64,000 nucleotides of DNA from Pirellulaceae bacterium (GTDB lineage: Bacteria > Planctomycetota > Planctomycetia > Pirellulales > Pirellulaceae), in NCBI GenBank assembly GCA_022448315.1, contig JAKVCA010000002.1:55385-119384 (forward strand). The letters are read 5' to 3'. The position numbers were made by a program, and so were the translations under genes. The first letter of the stretch is position 1, and every line of letters begins with the position of its first letter. Positions 9,074 through 17,949 of this stretch are shown here, piece by piece. A model generated the notes under the pieces. The model was not told the origin of the DNA. It did not search any database and saw only the letters and a program-made list of their open reading frames with translations.

Positions 9074-10669
9074 ATGATTTTGAAAAGTCGTACCTGCTTG
9101 GCAATGATTTCGGGTCTTCTGTTGATGTTGTCGGGGTCAGTCAAAGGCCTTGAGCGTCCCAATGTCATTGTGATTCTTGTCGACGACATGGGCTTTTCGG
9201 ACATCGGGTCGTACGGAAGTGAGATTCCGACGCCGCATCTCGATGCAATGGCAAAGCGGGGGATCAAGTTTTCGCAATTTTACAACACGGGTCGTTGCTG
9301 TCCGACGCGGGCAACTTTGCTGACCGGTCTCTATTCGCACCAGACCGGAGTGGGTTGGATGACGGATGACCAGGGAGCACCCGGGTATCGTGGGCATCTT
9401 AATCAGGAGTGCGTCACCCTTGCGGAGGTACTGTCGGGCGCAGGGTACTTCACTTTCATGACCGGCAAGTGGCATGTTGGCTTCAATCACGGCGTGACCC
9501 CATGGGGCCGCGGGTTTCATCGCAGTTTGAATTTGCCTGCCGGAGGTCTGCATTTCTCGAACCAGACCGGACCCAAAGGGGGCACTAAAATGTTCCTCAA
9601 CGGCGAGGAGGTTGCCCGCGATGATCCTCAATTCAATCCGCCCTGGTATGGGAGTGACTTGTGGACTGAGCAGGGAATCAAGTTCATGGATGAAGCTATC
9701 GCAGCGGAGCAACCGTTCTTCTGGTATCTCGCCCATGTCGCTCCGCATTTTCCGTGTATGGCTCCGGAAGAAACCATCTCCAAGTACAGAGGTAAGTACA
9801 TGAAAGGGTGGGACGCTCTTCGCGAAGAGAGGTTCGCCCGGCAAAAAGCCATGGGGTTGATTGACGAACAATGGGCTCTGGAGACTCGACCTGATCAAGT
9901 TCCGGCGTGGGATTCCCTCTCTACCGAGGAACAGCAACGATACGATGACATGATGGCCATTTATGCTGCCATGATTGAGGAAGTGGACAAAAATCTGGGC
10001 AAGCTTGTCTCTGCCCTGCAAGAACGCGGAGAACTCGAGAATACACTCATTTTATTTCTTTCTGACAACGGCGGAAACGCAGAAGCCGGCGTTCAGGGAA
10101 AGTACAAGGGTGAGCAACCCGGTGGTCCTCATTCGGACGTTTTCATCGGGCGATGTTGGGCCCATTTGAACAACACTCCTTTTCGGAAATACAAGCATTA
10201 CAACCACGAGGGGGGAACTGCCTCCCCGTTGATCGCGCATTGGCCTGCGGGAATCCCTTCACAATCGTCCCGCGAGCAGTGGATTCGCAAGCCCACGCAC
10301 TTGATCGACATCATGGCGACCTGCGTCGATCTCGGGGAAGCGGAATATCCCAAGGTCTTCCGGGGACATGAGATCATTCCCATGCAGGGTCAAAGTTTGA
10401 AGCCGCTCCTGACGGGAGAAGGCGAATTCGAGGACCGCCCCCTTTTCTGGGAACATGAGGGGAATGCAGCCATTCGTGTGGGCGATCGAAAACTGGTCCG
10501 CCAGGGAATGCGGGGGCAATGGGAGTTGTTTGACCTTGCGGCTGACCGAACCGAGCAACGAGATCTTTCTGGAGAATTTCCACAGGAAGTAGAAGCTCTC
10601 CAAAGCCAATGGCGTCGATGGGCTCGGCAGGCCAATGTGCTCCCTAAGCCGGCCAAAAAGAAGCCTTAA
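9074..10669 (+). CDS. Exported Cys-type sulfatase (arylsulfatase-like)
   Basis: A 531-residue type I sulfatase expected to hydrolyse sulfate esters outside the cytoplasm. The upstream in-frame ATG at 8978 would place a charged, non-hydrophobic segment before the leader, so I start at 9074, where MILKSRTCLAMISGLLLMLSG makes a normal signal peptide. The N-terminal metal-binding sequence VIVILVDDMGF is followed by the C-x-P-x-R formylglycine motif at C75-P77-R79 (RCCPTRATLLTG). TGKWHVG and the FLSDNGGNAE metal loop are also present. The segment around HEGGTASPLIAHWPAG is typical of the arylsulfatase A/atsA-type subfamily. It sits 240 nt behind the DUF1501 gene. The formylglycine modification needs a maturation enzyme not seen here. 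Confidence 0.93.
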   Translation: MILKSRTCLAMISGLLLMLSGSVKGLERPNVIVILVDDMGFSDIGSYGSEIPTPHLDAMAKRGIKFSQFYNTGRCCPTRATLLTGLYSHQTGVGWMTDDQGAPGYRGHLNQECVTLAEVLSGAGYFTFMTGKWHVGFNHGVTPWGRGFHRSLNLPAGGLHFSNQTGPKGGTKMFLNGEEVARDDPQFNPPWYGSDLWTEQGIKFMDEAIAAEQPFFWYLAHVAPHFPCMAPEETISKYRGKYMKGWDALREERFARQKAMGLIDEQWALETRPDQVPAWDSLSTEEQQRYDDMMAIYAAMIEEVDKNLGKLVSALQERGELENTLILFLSDNGGNAEAGVQGKYKGEQPGGPHSDVFIGRCWAHLNNTPFRKYKHYNHEGGTASPLIAHWPAGIPSQSSREQWIRKPTHLIDIMATCVDLGEAEYPKVFRGHEIIPMQGQSLKPLLTGEGEFEDRPLFWEHEGNAAIRVGDRKLVRQGMRGQWELFDLAADRTEQRDLSGEFPQEVEALQSQWRRWARQANVLPKPAKKKP

Positions 10670-10756
10670 GCCCAGTTTCAAGTTCGAGCAACTGAGGGAG
10701 TTTGGCGGCCGACTTTGACGATGCAGATAAAATTTGGCCGGAAGAATCACCTTTTG

Positions 10757-10788
10757 CACGTCAACACGTGTCGGCAATCAATGATTGC
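10757..10788. promoter_or_regulatory. Two adjacent inverted repeats upstream of an esterase gene
   Basis: CACGT-N4-ACGTG (10757-10770) is followed 3 nt later by GCAATCA-A-TGATTGC (10774-10788), a perfect 15-nt odd-centred palindrome. Both end within 35 nt of the esterase start at 10821. Such symmetry and position fit an operator for a dimeric regulator, but no regulator gene is nearby, so this is inference from symmetry alone. Confidence 0.35.
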
Positions 10789-10820
10789 GACGCGGGTTTA
10801 TTTTCCGAAGGGAACGTCAA

Positions 10821-11660
10821 ATGAAACGAAGCGGTCTCGGTTTTGGTCTCGCACTTCTGAGCCTGTCCCTCGTGTTCACTGAAACGCTTGCCGGGCAAGA
10901 ATCCACCACTGAAGAACATTACGTCTTCGAAAGCAGTATCCCTTACCGGACCGAGAAAGATACAACGGAATACATGAAAGAGCGTTGCCGTCTTGATCTG
11001 TATTATCCTACACACCTCAACGACTTCACGACGGTCGTCTGGTTTCATGGCGGTGGTTTGACCGGAGGTGAGAAGTTCGTGCCCGAAGAGTTGGATAGTA
11101 AAGGGATTGCGGTCGTCGCGGTCAGTTATCGACTCAGTCCCAAGGTGCAGGCGCCGGCTTATATTGAAGACGCAGCTGCCGCAGTCGCATGGACTTTCCG
11201 GAATATCGAAAGGTATGGTGGATCAAAACGGAAGATTATTGTCAGTGGTCATTCCGCAGGGGGTTACCTGACAAGCATGATTGGTCTGGATCCGAAATGG
11301 TTGAAAAGGCACGACATCGATGCCAATAAGATTGCTGGCCTCGTTCCTTTCAGCGGGCACACCATTACCCACTTTACGGTTCGGGGCGAGCGTGGGATCG
11401 ATGGCAAACAGCCGATCATCGATGAAATGGCACCCTTGTATCATGTTCGAAAAGACGCCCCTCCTCTGTTATTGATCACGGGTGACCGCGACATGGAGAT
11501 GTTGGGAAGGTATGAGGAGAATGCCTACTTGTGGAGAATGATGCAGGAAGTCGGACATCCTCACACGGAGTTGCTGGAATTGGAGGGGTACGACCACGGT
11601 GGTATGGCGAAACCAGCCCACCCTCTTCTGTTAAAGTTCATACGCAAGATTTCTCCGTAG
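10821..11660 (+). CDS. Exported alpha/beta hydrolase (BD-FAE / esterase-lipase-like)
   Basis: A 279-residue serine esterase of the hormone-sensitive-lipase / BD-FAE type. The ATG at 10821 is chosen over 10785 because it opens directly into a signal peptide (MKRSGLGFGLALLSLSLVF) and has GGAACG just upstream. Oxyanion motif VVWFHGGGLTGG, nucleophile VSGHSAGGYL, acid LLITGDRDMEM and histidine GYDHGGM are all in the expected order, so it should be active. The family removes acyl groups such as feruloyl or acetyl from carbohydrates or small esters; the substrate cannot be read here. It follows the sulfatase by about 150 nt on the same strand and may have its own regulated promoter, given the inverted repeats directly upstream. 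Confidence 0.87.
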   Translation: MKRSGLGFGLALLSLSLVFTETLAGQESTTEEHYVFESSIPYRTEKDTTEYMKERCRLDLYYPTHLNDFTTVVWFHGGGLTGGEKFVPEELDSKGIAVVAVSYRLSPKVQAPAYIEDAAAAVAWTFRNIERYGGSKRKIIVSGHSAGGYLTSMIGLDPKWLKRHDIDANKIAGLVPFSGHTITHFTVRGERGIDGKQPIIDEMAPLYHVRKDAPPLLLITGDRDMEMLGRYEENAYLWRMMQEVGHPHTELLELEGYDHGGMAKPAHPLLLKFIRKISP

Positions 11661-11701
11661 CTGAAGACGAGTGCTTCAGCAGTCGCCGTGTAAGGACCGG
11701 A

Positions 11702-11754
11702 TTTTGACTCCTGGAAGCGAAGCACAATGATGAGCACGCTTGCGGGAGTCAAAA
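11702..11754. other. Long imperfect inverted repeat between convergent genes
   Basis: TTTTGACTCC (11702-11711) pairs perfectly with GGAGTCAAAA (11745-11754). Inside it AAGCG (11715-11719) pairs with CGCTT (11737-11741), giving two stems separated by a 3x3 internal loop. It lies between the stop of the esterase (11660) and the stop of the convergent phosphoesterase (11863). The U/A order is opposite to an intrinsic terminator (T first, A last), so it is more likely a 3' stabilising or processing structure. A smaller hairpin, GCTGAAG/CTTCAGC, sits at 11660-11680. Confidence 0.4.
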
Positions 11755-11862
11755 GCGGCTCGTTGTGACACGGTCTCCTTGAGTGATGCGATGTTCCCGG
11801 GTGACACGTTGTACTCGAATGATGCTGCCAAAGCCGTGAATTTTGGCGAGCCGCCATCCGTG

Positions 11863-13716
11863 CTACTTCTTCAATTTCAGATAATCAAAAAGACGATCAT
11901 CCAGCGTAAAGGCCTTGAGTTCCAATGTGCCGCCATTCACATGAACCATCACGTAGTGGTGCCCGTAGCGAACGTTATTCTGAAAATAGGGTCGGGTGGG
12001 CGCGGGAGTTTCGAGTCCGCCCCCTCCTCCACCCGTGATCATGTAAAACGGAGCATCGCTCTCAACCGCTTTCTCTTCACGGATGGGCCAAGTCCTTTCG
12101 TATGAGTGAATGTGTCCATTCCATACGATGTCGACGCCATATTTCTCGTAGAGCGGAACAAGCTTTCTTGCTCTCAGATCCCCCAAAGAACCTCGATTGG
12201 TTTTCCATAAATTGCCGTAGTCATTCTCGTCCGAAGAAAATGGGGGATGGTGGTGACAGACAATTTTCCATTGGGACTCTGACTTGGCCAGTTCCTCCTC
12301 AAGCCATCGATATTGAATCGAGTTCGGGTCAACTTTCTGATTGGTGTCGAGCATGAAAAACTGCGCATTACCATACTTGAAGGTGTAGTAGTACTCGGGC
12401 GAAGGCAGGGAGACATAGTTGTAGTAGTACTGGGCATTCTGTTCGTGATTGCCAAGAACAGGATAGAAGGGGACGTAATTGATCAGTGGTCTCATGCCCG
12501 GGAAGAAATGTTCCAGCCAGTGGTCATGATTGCGACCCGTTGAGACCAGATCTCCAATATGCAACGTGAAACTGGGTCTTTGCCCCCAGGCAAGTTCAGC
12601 CAGTTGACGGGAAACCGTCGGGTTGCCCTGGGTATCCGAGATGACCGCAAACGCGAAAGGCGTCTCCTCGTGGACAGCCGTGCGGAATGAGGCAACTGGG
12701 CTTTCATATCGAAGATTGGCGGGCGTCGAAGATTCAACACGATAAAAATACTGTTTGTCTGGTTCCAGATTTTCCAGCCGAACTTCATGAATCGTGTTGG
12801 CATCCGTCTCAACCTTCATGTCGCATTCGGCCGTTTCACCATAATGAACCACCGAGGTCGCCTCCTGGGTGGTATGCCACATGACAGTCATGGAACTCTG
12901 TGTCCCGAATTGCAGATAGGGTTCCACAAGCACCTCAAACTTTTCAGGTTGAAGTTGAGCTTCCGCCTGAGCCAGAGTTTCGTGGTGTGAAAACTCTTGC
13001 TGGACCCATTCCGCAGTGGCTGCTTCTCCGTAAACTCTCACCTCACGAATCCGACCATGATGTGGCGTGAATTCATTGGAGTCCAGATATGCGCCAAGGA
13101 CATAGGGAGCGACGTCGGGGTAAAGAATTTTGCCGTGCTGAATGTCGCTAGAGAGTTCCTTACTGCCGTTGACGAACAACTCCGTTGTTTTTCCATCAAA
13201 GATCGCGGTGACGTGATAAAGCCGGCCTAATTCATATTCGGACTCGGACTTGAAATAGGTCATCAAGCCATCGCCATCATCGGCTCCTGAGGTGGCCAAG
13301 CCGAAGTAGAACTTCGACTCATCGTAACCAAGGACCCAGCCTTTTTCGAAACCGCCGTTGTCTTGCAACACGCCGATAACACCGCCCCAACTGCGACGTT
13401 TGTCGATACTGAACCAAGCGGAAACGGTGATCGCTTCGGCAGGAAGACTATCGAGAACCGTACTGTGATTTGCGGCCAACATGCATCGAGCCTTTCGGCC
13501 CTCAAACATCAACGCCTCTCCCGTCGAATCTTTGATGAATCGAGGCGTCTCCTGCAGTTCTCCATCCGGTCCGAGTCTCGCTCGAAGTAAACCACCCTCG
13601 ATGTAATCAGACTGCAGGTACCAGTGTCCCAGTGGATCCGGGCCATCGTGGGCAAAGCTCACGTTGGTCGCGAAAACGATCGTGGCAAACACGAGATAGC
13701 AAGTGCGGTAAATCAT
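11863..13716 (-). CDS. LamG-like domain + purple acid phosphatase-like metallophosphoesterase
   Basis: A 617-residue exported protein (signal MIYRTCYLVFATIVFATNVSFA). Residues about 25-225 resemble a LamG/concanavalin-like lectin domain (VSAWFSIDKRRSWGG, TAIFDGKTTELFVNG, GRIREVRVYGEAATAEW). Residues about 250-350 match the purple acid phosphatase N-terminal fibronectin-like domain (EPYLQFGTQSSMTVMWHTT, LEPDKQYFYRVES). The rest is a calcineurin-like phosphoesterase with all metal-ligand blocks: AVISDTQGN, HIGDLVSTG, LGNHEQN, VCHHHPPF and NGHIHSYERTWP. It should hydrolyse phosphomonoesters or diesters extracellularly, with the lectin-like module perhaps targeting glycans; the substrate is unknown. 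It reads convergently with the esterase gene. Confidence 0.9.
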   Translation of the reverse strand: MIYRTCYLVFATIVFATNVSFAHDGPDPLGHWYLQSDYIEGGLLRARLGPDGELQETPRFIKDSTGEALMFEGRKARCMLAANHSTVLDSLPAEAITVSAWFSIDKRRSWGGVIGVLQDNGGFEKGWVLGYDESKFYFGLATSGADDGDGLMTYFKSESEYELGRLYHVTAIFDGKTTELFVNGSKELSSDIQHGKILYPDVAPYVLGAYLDSNEFTPHHGRIREVRVYGEAATAEWVQQEFSHHETLAQAEAQLQPEKFEVLVEPYLQFGTQSSMTVMWHTTQEATSVVHYGETAECDMKVETDANTIHEVRLENLEPDKQYFYRVESSTPANLRYESPVASFRTAVHEETPFAFAVISDTQGNPTVSRQLAELAWGQRPSFTLHIGDLVSTGRNHDHWLEHFFPGMRPLINYVPFYPVLGNHEQNAQYYYNYVSLPSPEYYYTFKYGNAQFFMLDTNQKVDPNSIQYRWLEEELAKSESQWKIVCHHHPPFSSDENDYGNLWKTNRGSLGDLRARKLVPLYEKYGVDIVWNGHIHSYERTWPIREEKAVESDAPFYMITGGGGGGLETPAPTRPYFQNNVRYGHHYVMVHVNGGTLELKAFTLDDRLFDYLKLKK

Positions 13717-13863
13717 GGGAGCATCCAGCCAGCAAAAAGGGGACGAATGGGCGAGGCGGGTGATTTATTCTCATCCTCTGGGGACGCATGTCTCCCAATT
13801 TCACGAATCGCGGGTCGTCGATGTCGATCGAGGATGCCCGGGACAGGTCAATTGTCGACAGGC

Positions 13864-14619
13864 TTATTTGATCGAAGAGTAGTCCGTGGCCTTCATGTAC
13901 GTCGACTCAGGAGGCTTCGCCAGTCGACCGACCCCTGATGCTTGAGCCGCCTTTCGCCATGCCGGATCCTGGATGAAGGCAGTCCACGAAGCTTTCGCGG
14001 CGTCACGACTGTTGTGCTTGATGATGTAGATGAGATGGTCCTCCGACTTGGGTGCATCAGAGGGGTGCCAATAAGCCACATTGCGAATGCCATGTTTTTC
14101 GAAAAGTCCCATGGTGTGGTCACGGAAGCGAGCATCGAGCTTCCCAAGTTTTCCTTCGGCCGCCTGATAGATCCGTAACTCAAAGACGTCATCGGAGTCG
14201 GAGTCCCCATTCTTCCATTGCGGTGAATAGTCGGCTGCATCCATGAAAACGGCTTCCGGTGCTTTGGCAAGGATTGGCCCATCGACTTGCGATTCCTTCG
14301 CAACCTTTTTCCACTCCGGATCCTGAATGAAGGCGGACCAAGATGCCTTGGCGGCATCGCGACTTTCATGTTTCAACACATAGATCAACGTGTTCTTGGA
14401 TTTCTCTCCATCTGTTGGGACCCAATATCCGATCGACTCCATTCCGTGCTTGTTGAAGAGCTGAACCGTATGATTTCGGAATCGCGCGTTCAAGTTTTCC
14501 AGCTTGCCTGTGTTGGTGGTGTAAATTCGCAGCTCATAAACTTCTGCCTGCGCGGGTAGGGCCGTGCAAAGTCCAAATACGAAAGCGGTTACCGAGAAGA
14601 AGATCAATCTGGTTTGCAT
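13864..14619 (-). CDS. Exported NIPSNAP-family protein with two NIPSNAP domains
   Basis: A 251-residue exported protein starting at the ATG at 14619 (MQTRLIFFSVTAFVFGLCTALPAQA leader); an ATG at 14637 adds six residues. Two homologous halves follow. The first begins VYELRIYTTNTGKLENLNAR and the second VFELRIYQAAEGKLGKLDAR, each with a later FQ-less copy of NHTVQLFNKHGMESIGYWVP or DHTMGLFEKHGIRNVAYWHP. NIPSNAP domains have a dimeric alpha-beta barrel fold, so the duplication may replace dimerisation. The family is common in planctomycetes and its role is not established. It lies between the phosphoesterase and a sulfotransferase on the same strand, with gaps of about 150-180 nt. Confidence 0.9.
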   Translation of the reverse strand: MQTRLIFFSVTAFVFGLCTALPAQAEVYELRIYTTNTGKLENLNARFRNHTVQLFNKHGMESIGYWVPTDGEKSKNTLIYVLKHESRDAAKASWSAFIQDPEWKKVAKESQVDGPILAKAPEAVFMDAADYSPQWKNGDSDSDDVFELRIYQAAEGKLGKLDARFRDHTMGLFEKHGIRNVAYWHPSDAPKSEDHLIYIIKHNSRDAAKASWTAFIQDPAWRKAAQASGVGRLAKPPESTYMKATDYSSIK

Positions 14620-14801
14620 CGAATCCACCCCATTCAAATATCAGAGAGTTTTGTCGTAAAACGGGAATCTGCGATCACCTGACGGCATTCATGTTAGCTC
14701 ATCTTTCTTGCGAAGGATATGTATTCGGGCGAGAACATGAAACGCACGAGTGTGTTCTGGGCTCAGCGACTTTGTCGTGACGAGACGCGGTAATGAGGAG
14801 G

Positions 14802-15674
14802 TTAGATTTTTAACTGGAATCTCTCTGCGCTTTCCCTGATGTACTGGATTTGTCCCTTATCCAATCGTCCTTTCCATTTGGAAAGGCCTTCTTTTTGCGG
14901 GGCCATCGAGGTCACGGCGCGGGCGATCAGTGAGTCACGGTTCTCCGGAGGGCAACCGATGAAATCGAGGAGGTTCCAGATCGTTTCGTCGGGGCGACTC
15001 ACCAGATCTTCGTAGGTCAGCCAGTGCACCGTGAGTTCGCCGTTTTCGATCTGTCGCTGCGGCACCATGTTCTCAATGCACCAGACCAGGGTGAGCTTCC
15101 TGAACAAGGATTCACCCGCCTCTTCGATCCAACCCTGTTGTTCGGTCAGATAATCTTCTGCGAGATGAGGCTGCTCCAGGAACCGGAGTGGATTTCCCCC
15201 CCACCCCATTTCTTTTCTGGAGGACAGGACCGCGCATGGGTGCCTTGTGATGTAGACCACCTTGCTGGGGAAATGTCGTTGCATCCACGGAAGCATCAGG
15301 CTTGCCTTAATAAACTTGATGGCTCTTCGTGTTGCTCGGGGTCGCCAGTGTTTCAATCCATGGCGGTACGCGGTGGGTCGATTCCAAATCGGCGTATCCC
15401 AGTCCACGCGGCAGGTCATCCATGAAAACCAGGCATGGTCCGGACGATGATAAAAAACTTTGCTTAAAAATGTCTCGAGCGGCTCGTGGGTTTCATCTTC
15501 TCGAAGGTAAAGTCCCCAGAGGTGCCGCGTCTTCGGGACGTTTTTAAAGTGCAGAGGTTCGAATACGGGACGAATCGATCGCTGCATGGCCAGCAGATCC
15601 AGAAGCCAGGTGGTTCCGCTTCGTCCGCTGCCGGCGACCACAATGGGTTCCAGATTGTTGGTGGCCGAATTCAT
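14802..15674 (-). CDS. Sulfotransferase family protein (PAPS-dependent)
   Basis: A 290-residue soluble protein without a signal peptide. The 5'-phosphosulfate binding loop VVAGSGRSGTTWLLDLLA lies near the N-terminus (about 12-29), and the 3'-phosphate-binding region VVYITRHPCAVLSSRKEM is mid-protein. These are the two PAPS signatures, so it should transfer sulfate from PAPS to a carbohydrate or other hydroxyl acceptor in the cytoplasm. LTYEDLVSRPDETIWNLLDFIG is a typical late element. The start at 15674 has no strong Shine-Dalgarno. Four sulfatases in the same window do the reverse reaction outside. The acceptor is unknown. Confidence 0.9.
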   Translation of the reverse strand: MNSATNNLEPIVVAGSGRSGTTWLLDLLAMQRSIRPVFEPLHFKNVPKTRHLWGLYLREDETHEPLETFLSKVFYHRPDHAWFSWMTCRVDWDTPIWNRPTAYRHGLKHWRPRATRRAIKFIKASLMLPWMQRHFPSKVVYITRHPCAVLSSRKEMGWGGNPLRFLEQPHLAEDYLTEQQGWIEEAGESLFRKLTLVWCIENMVPQRQIENGELTVHWLTYEDLVSRPDETIWNLLDFIGCPPENRDSLIARAVTSMAPQKEGLSKWKGRLDKGQIQYIRESAERFQLKI

Positions 15675-16064
15675 GGGATATCAGAGGGCAAGAGTTGGGG
15701 AACAGAAACGCCATCTTGACTCAGAGAAACCCCGCAATGGGTGTTCGGAAATTGGCAAGCAGGTTACCGTTTCGACTTTCGGAGATCAGATTGCATGTTT
15801 CGAACATTACCGGTTTCAAGATTGCAAGTCCATCTTGGTATAAAAAGTAGTCTCATCAACCTTGTGGCTCAACGCGGTGTCGACTCCTCGGGGGCAAGCC
15901 TCAGACATGCGATGAAAGATTTCCGATCAGACCATAAGCTTGCCTTGGTGTTTTAAGTGACTCGAGTCGACTCAACTGTCTGTTTCGATTTGGGTCGTCG
16001 TGTAGGCTGATATCCTGTTGAGGTTTCCGCGATCCATTCCGAATTTTGATTTCAGGGCGTTCTC
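15675..16064. other. Divergent intergenic region with overlapping palindromes
   Basis: A 390-nt region between the sulfotransferase and the plus-strand sulfatase. No gene is supported. GACTCGAGTC (15959-15968) and GAGTCGACTC (15964-15973) are overlapping perfect palindromes about 100 nt before the sulfatase start and could be a protein-binding site. This is suggestive only. Confidence 0.3.
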
Positions 16065-17849
16065 ATGCAAAGTTGTGAAGCTGAACCGGTACGAAATTAT
16101 TGGAGAGTTTGGCGGTCCATGGTGTTCGCGTGCGTCCTGATGATCGGGGGCATCGCCGTAGGGCATGCGGAAAACTGTGAGGCAGACGAGCCGGTTCGGC
16201 CCAATATTCTTTTTATTGCGATGGACGATCTGAATGACTGGATTGGTGTCATGGGTGGGCACCCCCAATCCTTGACCCCTCAACTCGATCGACTTGCGGA
16301 AAGTAGTGTTCTTTTCACCAATGCCCATTGTGTGGCGCCCGCATGCAATCCCTCTCGGACGGCCATTTTTACAGGACGTTCTCCACATCGATCGGGTCTC
16401 TATGACAATCGACAACGCATGAGAGATGTGTTGCCTGAGGCCAAGCTTCTACCCAAGGTGCTCTCCGAGCACGGATACTACTCAGCCGGGTCAGGCAAGA
16501 TGCTCCATTACTTCATTGATGCTCCTTCTTGGGATGAGTATTTTCCCTCTGCGGAGACGGAAAATCCTTTTCCACGAACCTACAATCCACCCAATCGCCC
16601 ATTGAATTTGCCACGAGCCGGACCCTGGCAATACGTCGAAACGGATTGGGGGGCGATCGATGTCACCGACGAAGAATACGGGGGTGACTATCTAGTGACC
16701 GAGTGGGTGGCCGATCAGCTTCAGCAGAAGCATGACCGGCCCTTCTTTCTGGCATGTGGTATTTACCGACCGCACGAACCGTGGTTTGTCCCCGCAGAAT
16801 ATTTTGAACCCTTTCCCCTCGACAAAATTCAAATTCCACCTGGCTACCGAATCAACGACTTGGAAGATCTGCCTCCCCAGGGAAAACGTCGTGGACCGAA
16901 TCGTTATTTCGAGCACATTCAGGAACAGGGGCAATGGAAACGTGCGATTCAAGCTTATCTCGCCTCGGTTCACTACGCCGATGCGATGCTGGGACGAGTA
17001 CTGGACGCTTTGGAGGCAAGCCCAAACGGCGACCAGACGATCGTTGTGCTCTGGTCGGATCATGGCTGGCACCTTGGTGAAAAAGAGCACTGGCAGAAGT
17101 ACACCCCTTGGCGCGCGTGTACGCGTGTTCCGTTGATGATCTCGGTCCCTTCGGGAGCACCGGGGCTGACTTCGGGGACTCGACCTGAGTCATGTTCGAA
17201 ACCGGTCAGTCTTTTGAGTCTGTTTCCAACGCTGCTCCAGCTTTCAGGCTTGCCTTCACGCAAGGAACATGATGGCCCATCACTCATCCCCCTACTCAAA
17301 AATCCGGATGCTGATTGGCCGCACGCTGCGGTGACTTACCTTGCTGATCCCGGCAGTTATTCCGTGAGTGGTGAAGAGATGCGACTCATTCATTACTCGA
17401 ATGGTGAGGAAGAACTGTACGATATTCGCGCGGACCCCTATGAGTGGGACAACCTCGCTACCGATATCCGTTTCGAGGCGCAACGGGACATGCTGAGACG
17501 CTTCGCTCCGTCGGAGTTTGCAGAAAAGCCAGAGGCGACTCTCGAGTCTCTCACCCTATTGGATTGGCATCCCGCGAAGGATGTGGAGGTTCCACCTTCC
17601 CGGCCGGATGGGAGCCCTTTCGACGTGTTTTTCATCAATCGCCGACCTGAGCCCGTAAAGTTGTTTTGGATGGACCGTGAGGGGCGGCCAAAATTTTATG
17701 CCGACCTCAGTCAGGACCAACCCCATCGACAGCAGACGCGACCTGGGGCGGTCTGGTGTATTCAGGATGGCGGTGAAAAAATGATGGGCTACTTTCGGGT
17801 TGATGATCGAAGTGCCAGAGCGATCGTGCCGAAAACTTCAAATGAATGA
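16065..17849 (+). CDS. Exported Cys-type sulfatase (iduronate-2-sulfatase-like)
   Basis: A 594-residue sulfatase with a leader that includes VFACVLMIGGIAVGHA; an internal ATG at 16119 is an alternative start giving a shorter leader. The metal-binding sequence ILFIAMDDLNDW and the formylglycine motif C94-P96-R98 (ACNPSRTAIFTG) are intact. YDNRQ, SGKMLH, FLACGIYRPHEPW and VLWSDHGWHLGEKEHW follow. This set, especially MDDLNDW and the DHGWHLGEKEHWQK block, is characteristic of the iduronate-2-sulfatase-like subfamily that acts on sulfated uronic-acid glycans. The C-terminal about 90 residues form an extra domain. AGGG lies 7 nt before the ATG. It is followed 100 nt later by a DUF1569 gene. Confidence 0.93.
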   Translation: MQSCEAEPVRNYWRVWRSMVFACVLMIGGIAVGHAENCEADEPVRPNILFIAMDDLNDWIGVMGGHPQSLTPQLDRLAESSVLFTNAHCVAPACNPSRTAIFTGRSPHRSGLYDNRQRMRDVLPEAKLLPKVLSEHGYYSAGSGKMLHYFIDAPSWDEYFPSAETENPFPRTYNPPNRPLNLPRAGPWQYVETDWGAIDVTDEEYGGDYLVTEWVADQLQQKHDRPFFLACGIYRPHEPWFVPAEYFEPFPLDKIQIPPGYRINDLEDLPPQGKRRGPNRYFEHIQEQGQWKRAIQAYLASVHYADAMLGRVLDALEASPNGDQTIVVLWSDHGWHLGEKEHWQKYTPWRACTRVPLMISVPSGAPGLTSGTRPESCSKPVSLLSLFPTLLQLSGLPSRKEHDGPSLIPLLKNPDADWPHAAVTYLADPGSYSVSGEEMRLIHYSNGEEELYDIRADPYEWDNLATDIRFEAQRDMLRRFAPSEFAEKPEATLESLTLLDWHPAKDVEVPPSRPDGSPFDVFFINRRPEPVKLFWMDREGRPKFYADLSQDQPHRQQTRPGAVWCIQDGGEKMMGYFRVDDRSARAIVPKTSNE

Positions 17850-17949
17850 AACTTGCCTAGCAGGTTTCGCCGCATCCATTCCAAAAAATTGAGGGCAAAA
17901 CGCGTGCATCTCAGGTCGAAGGTTCATATTGCCACGGAAGTGTGAAACG

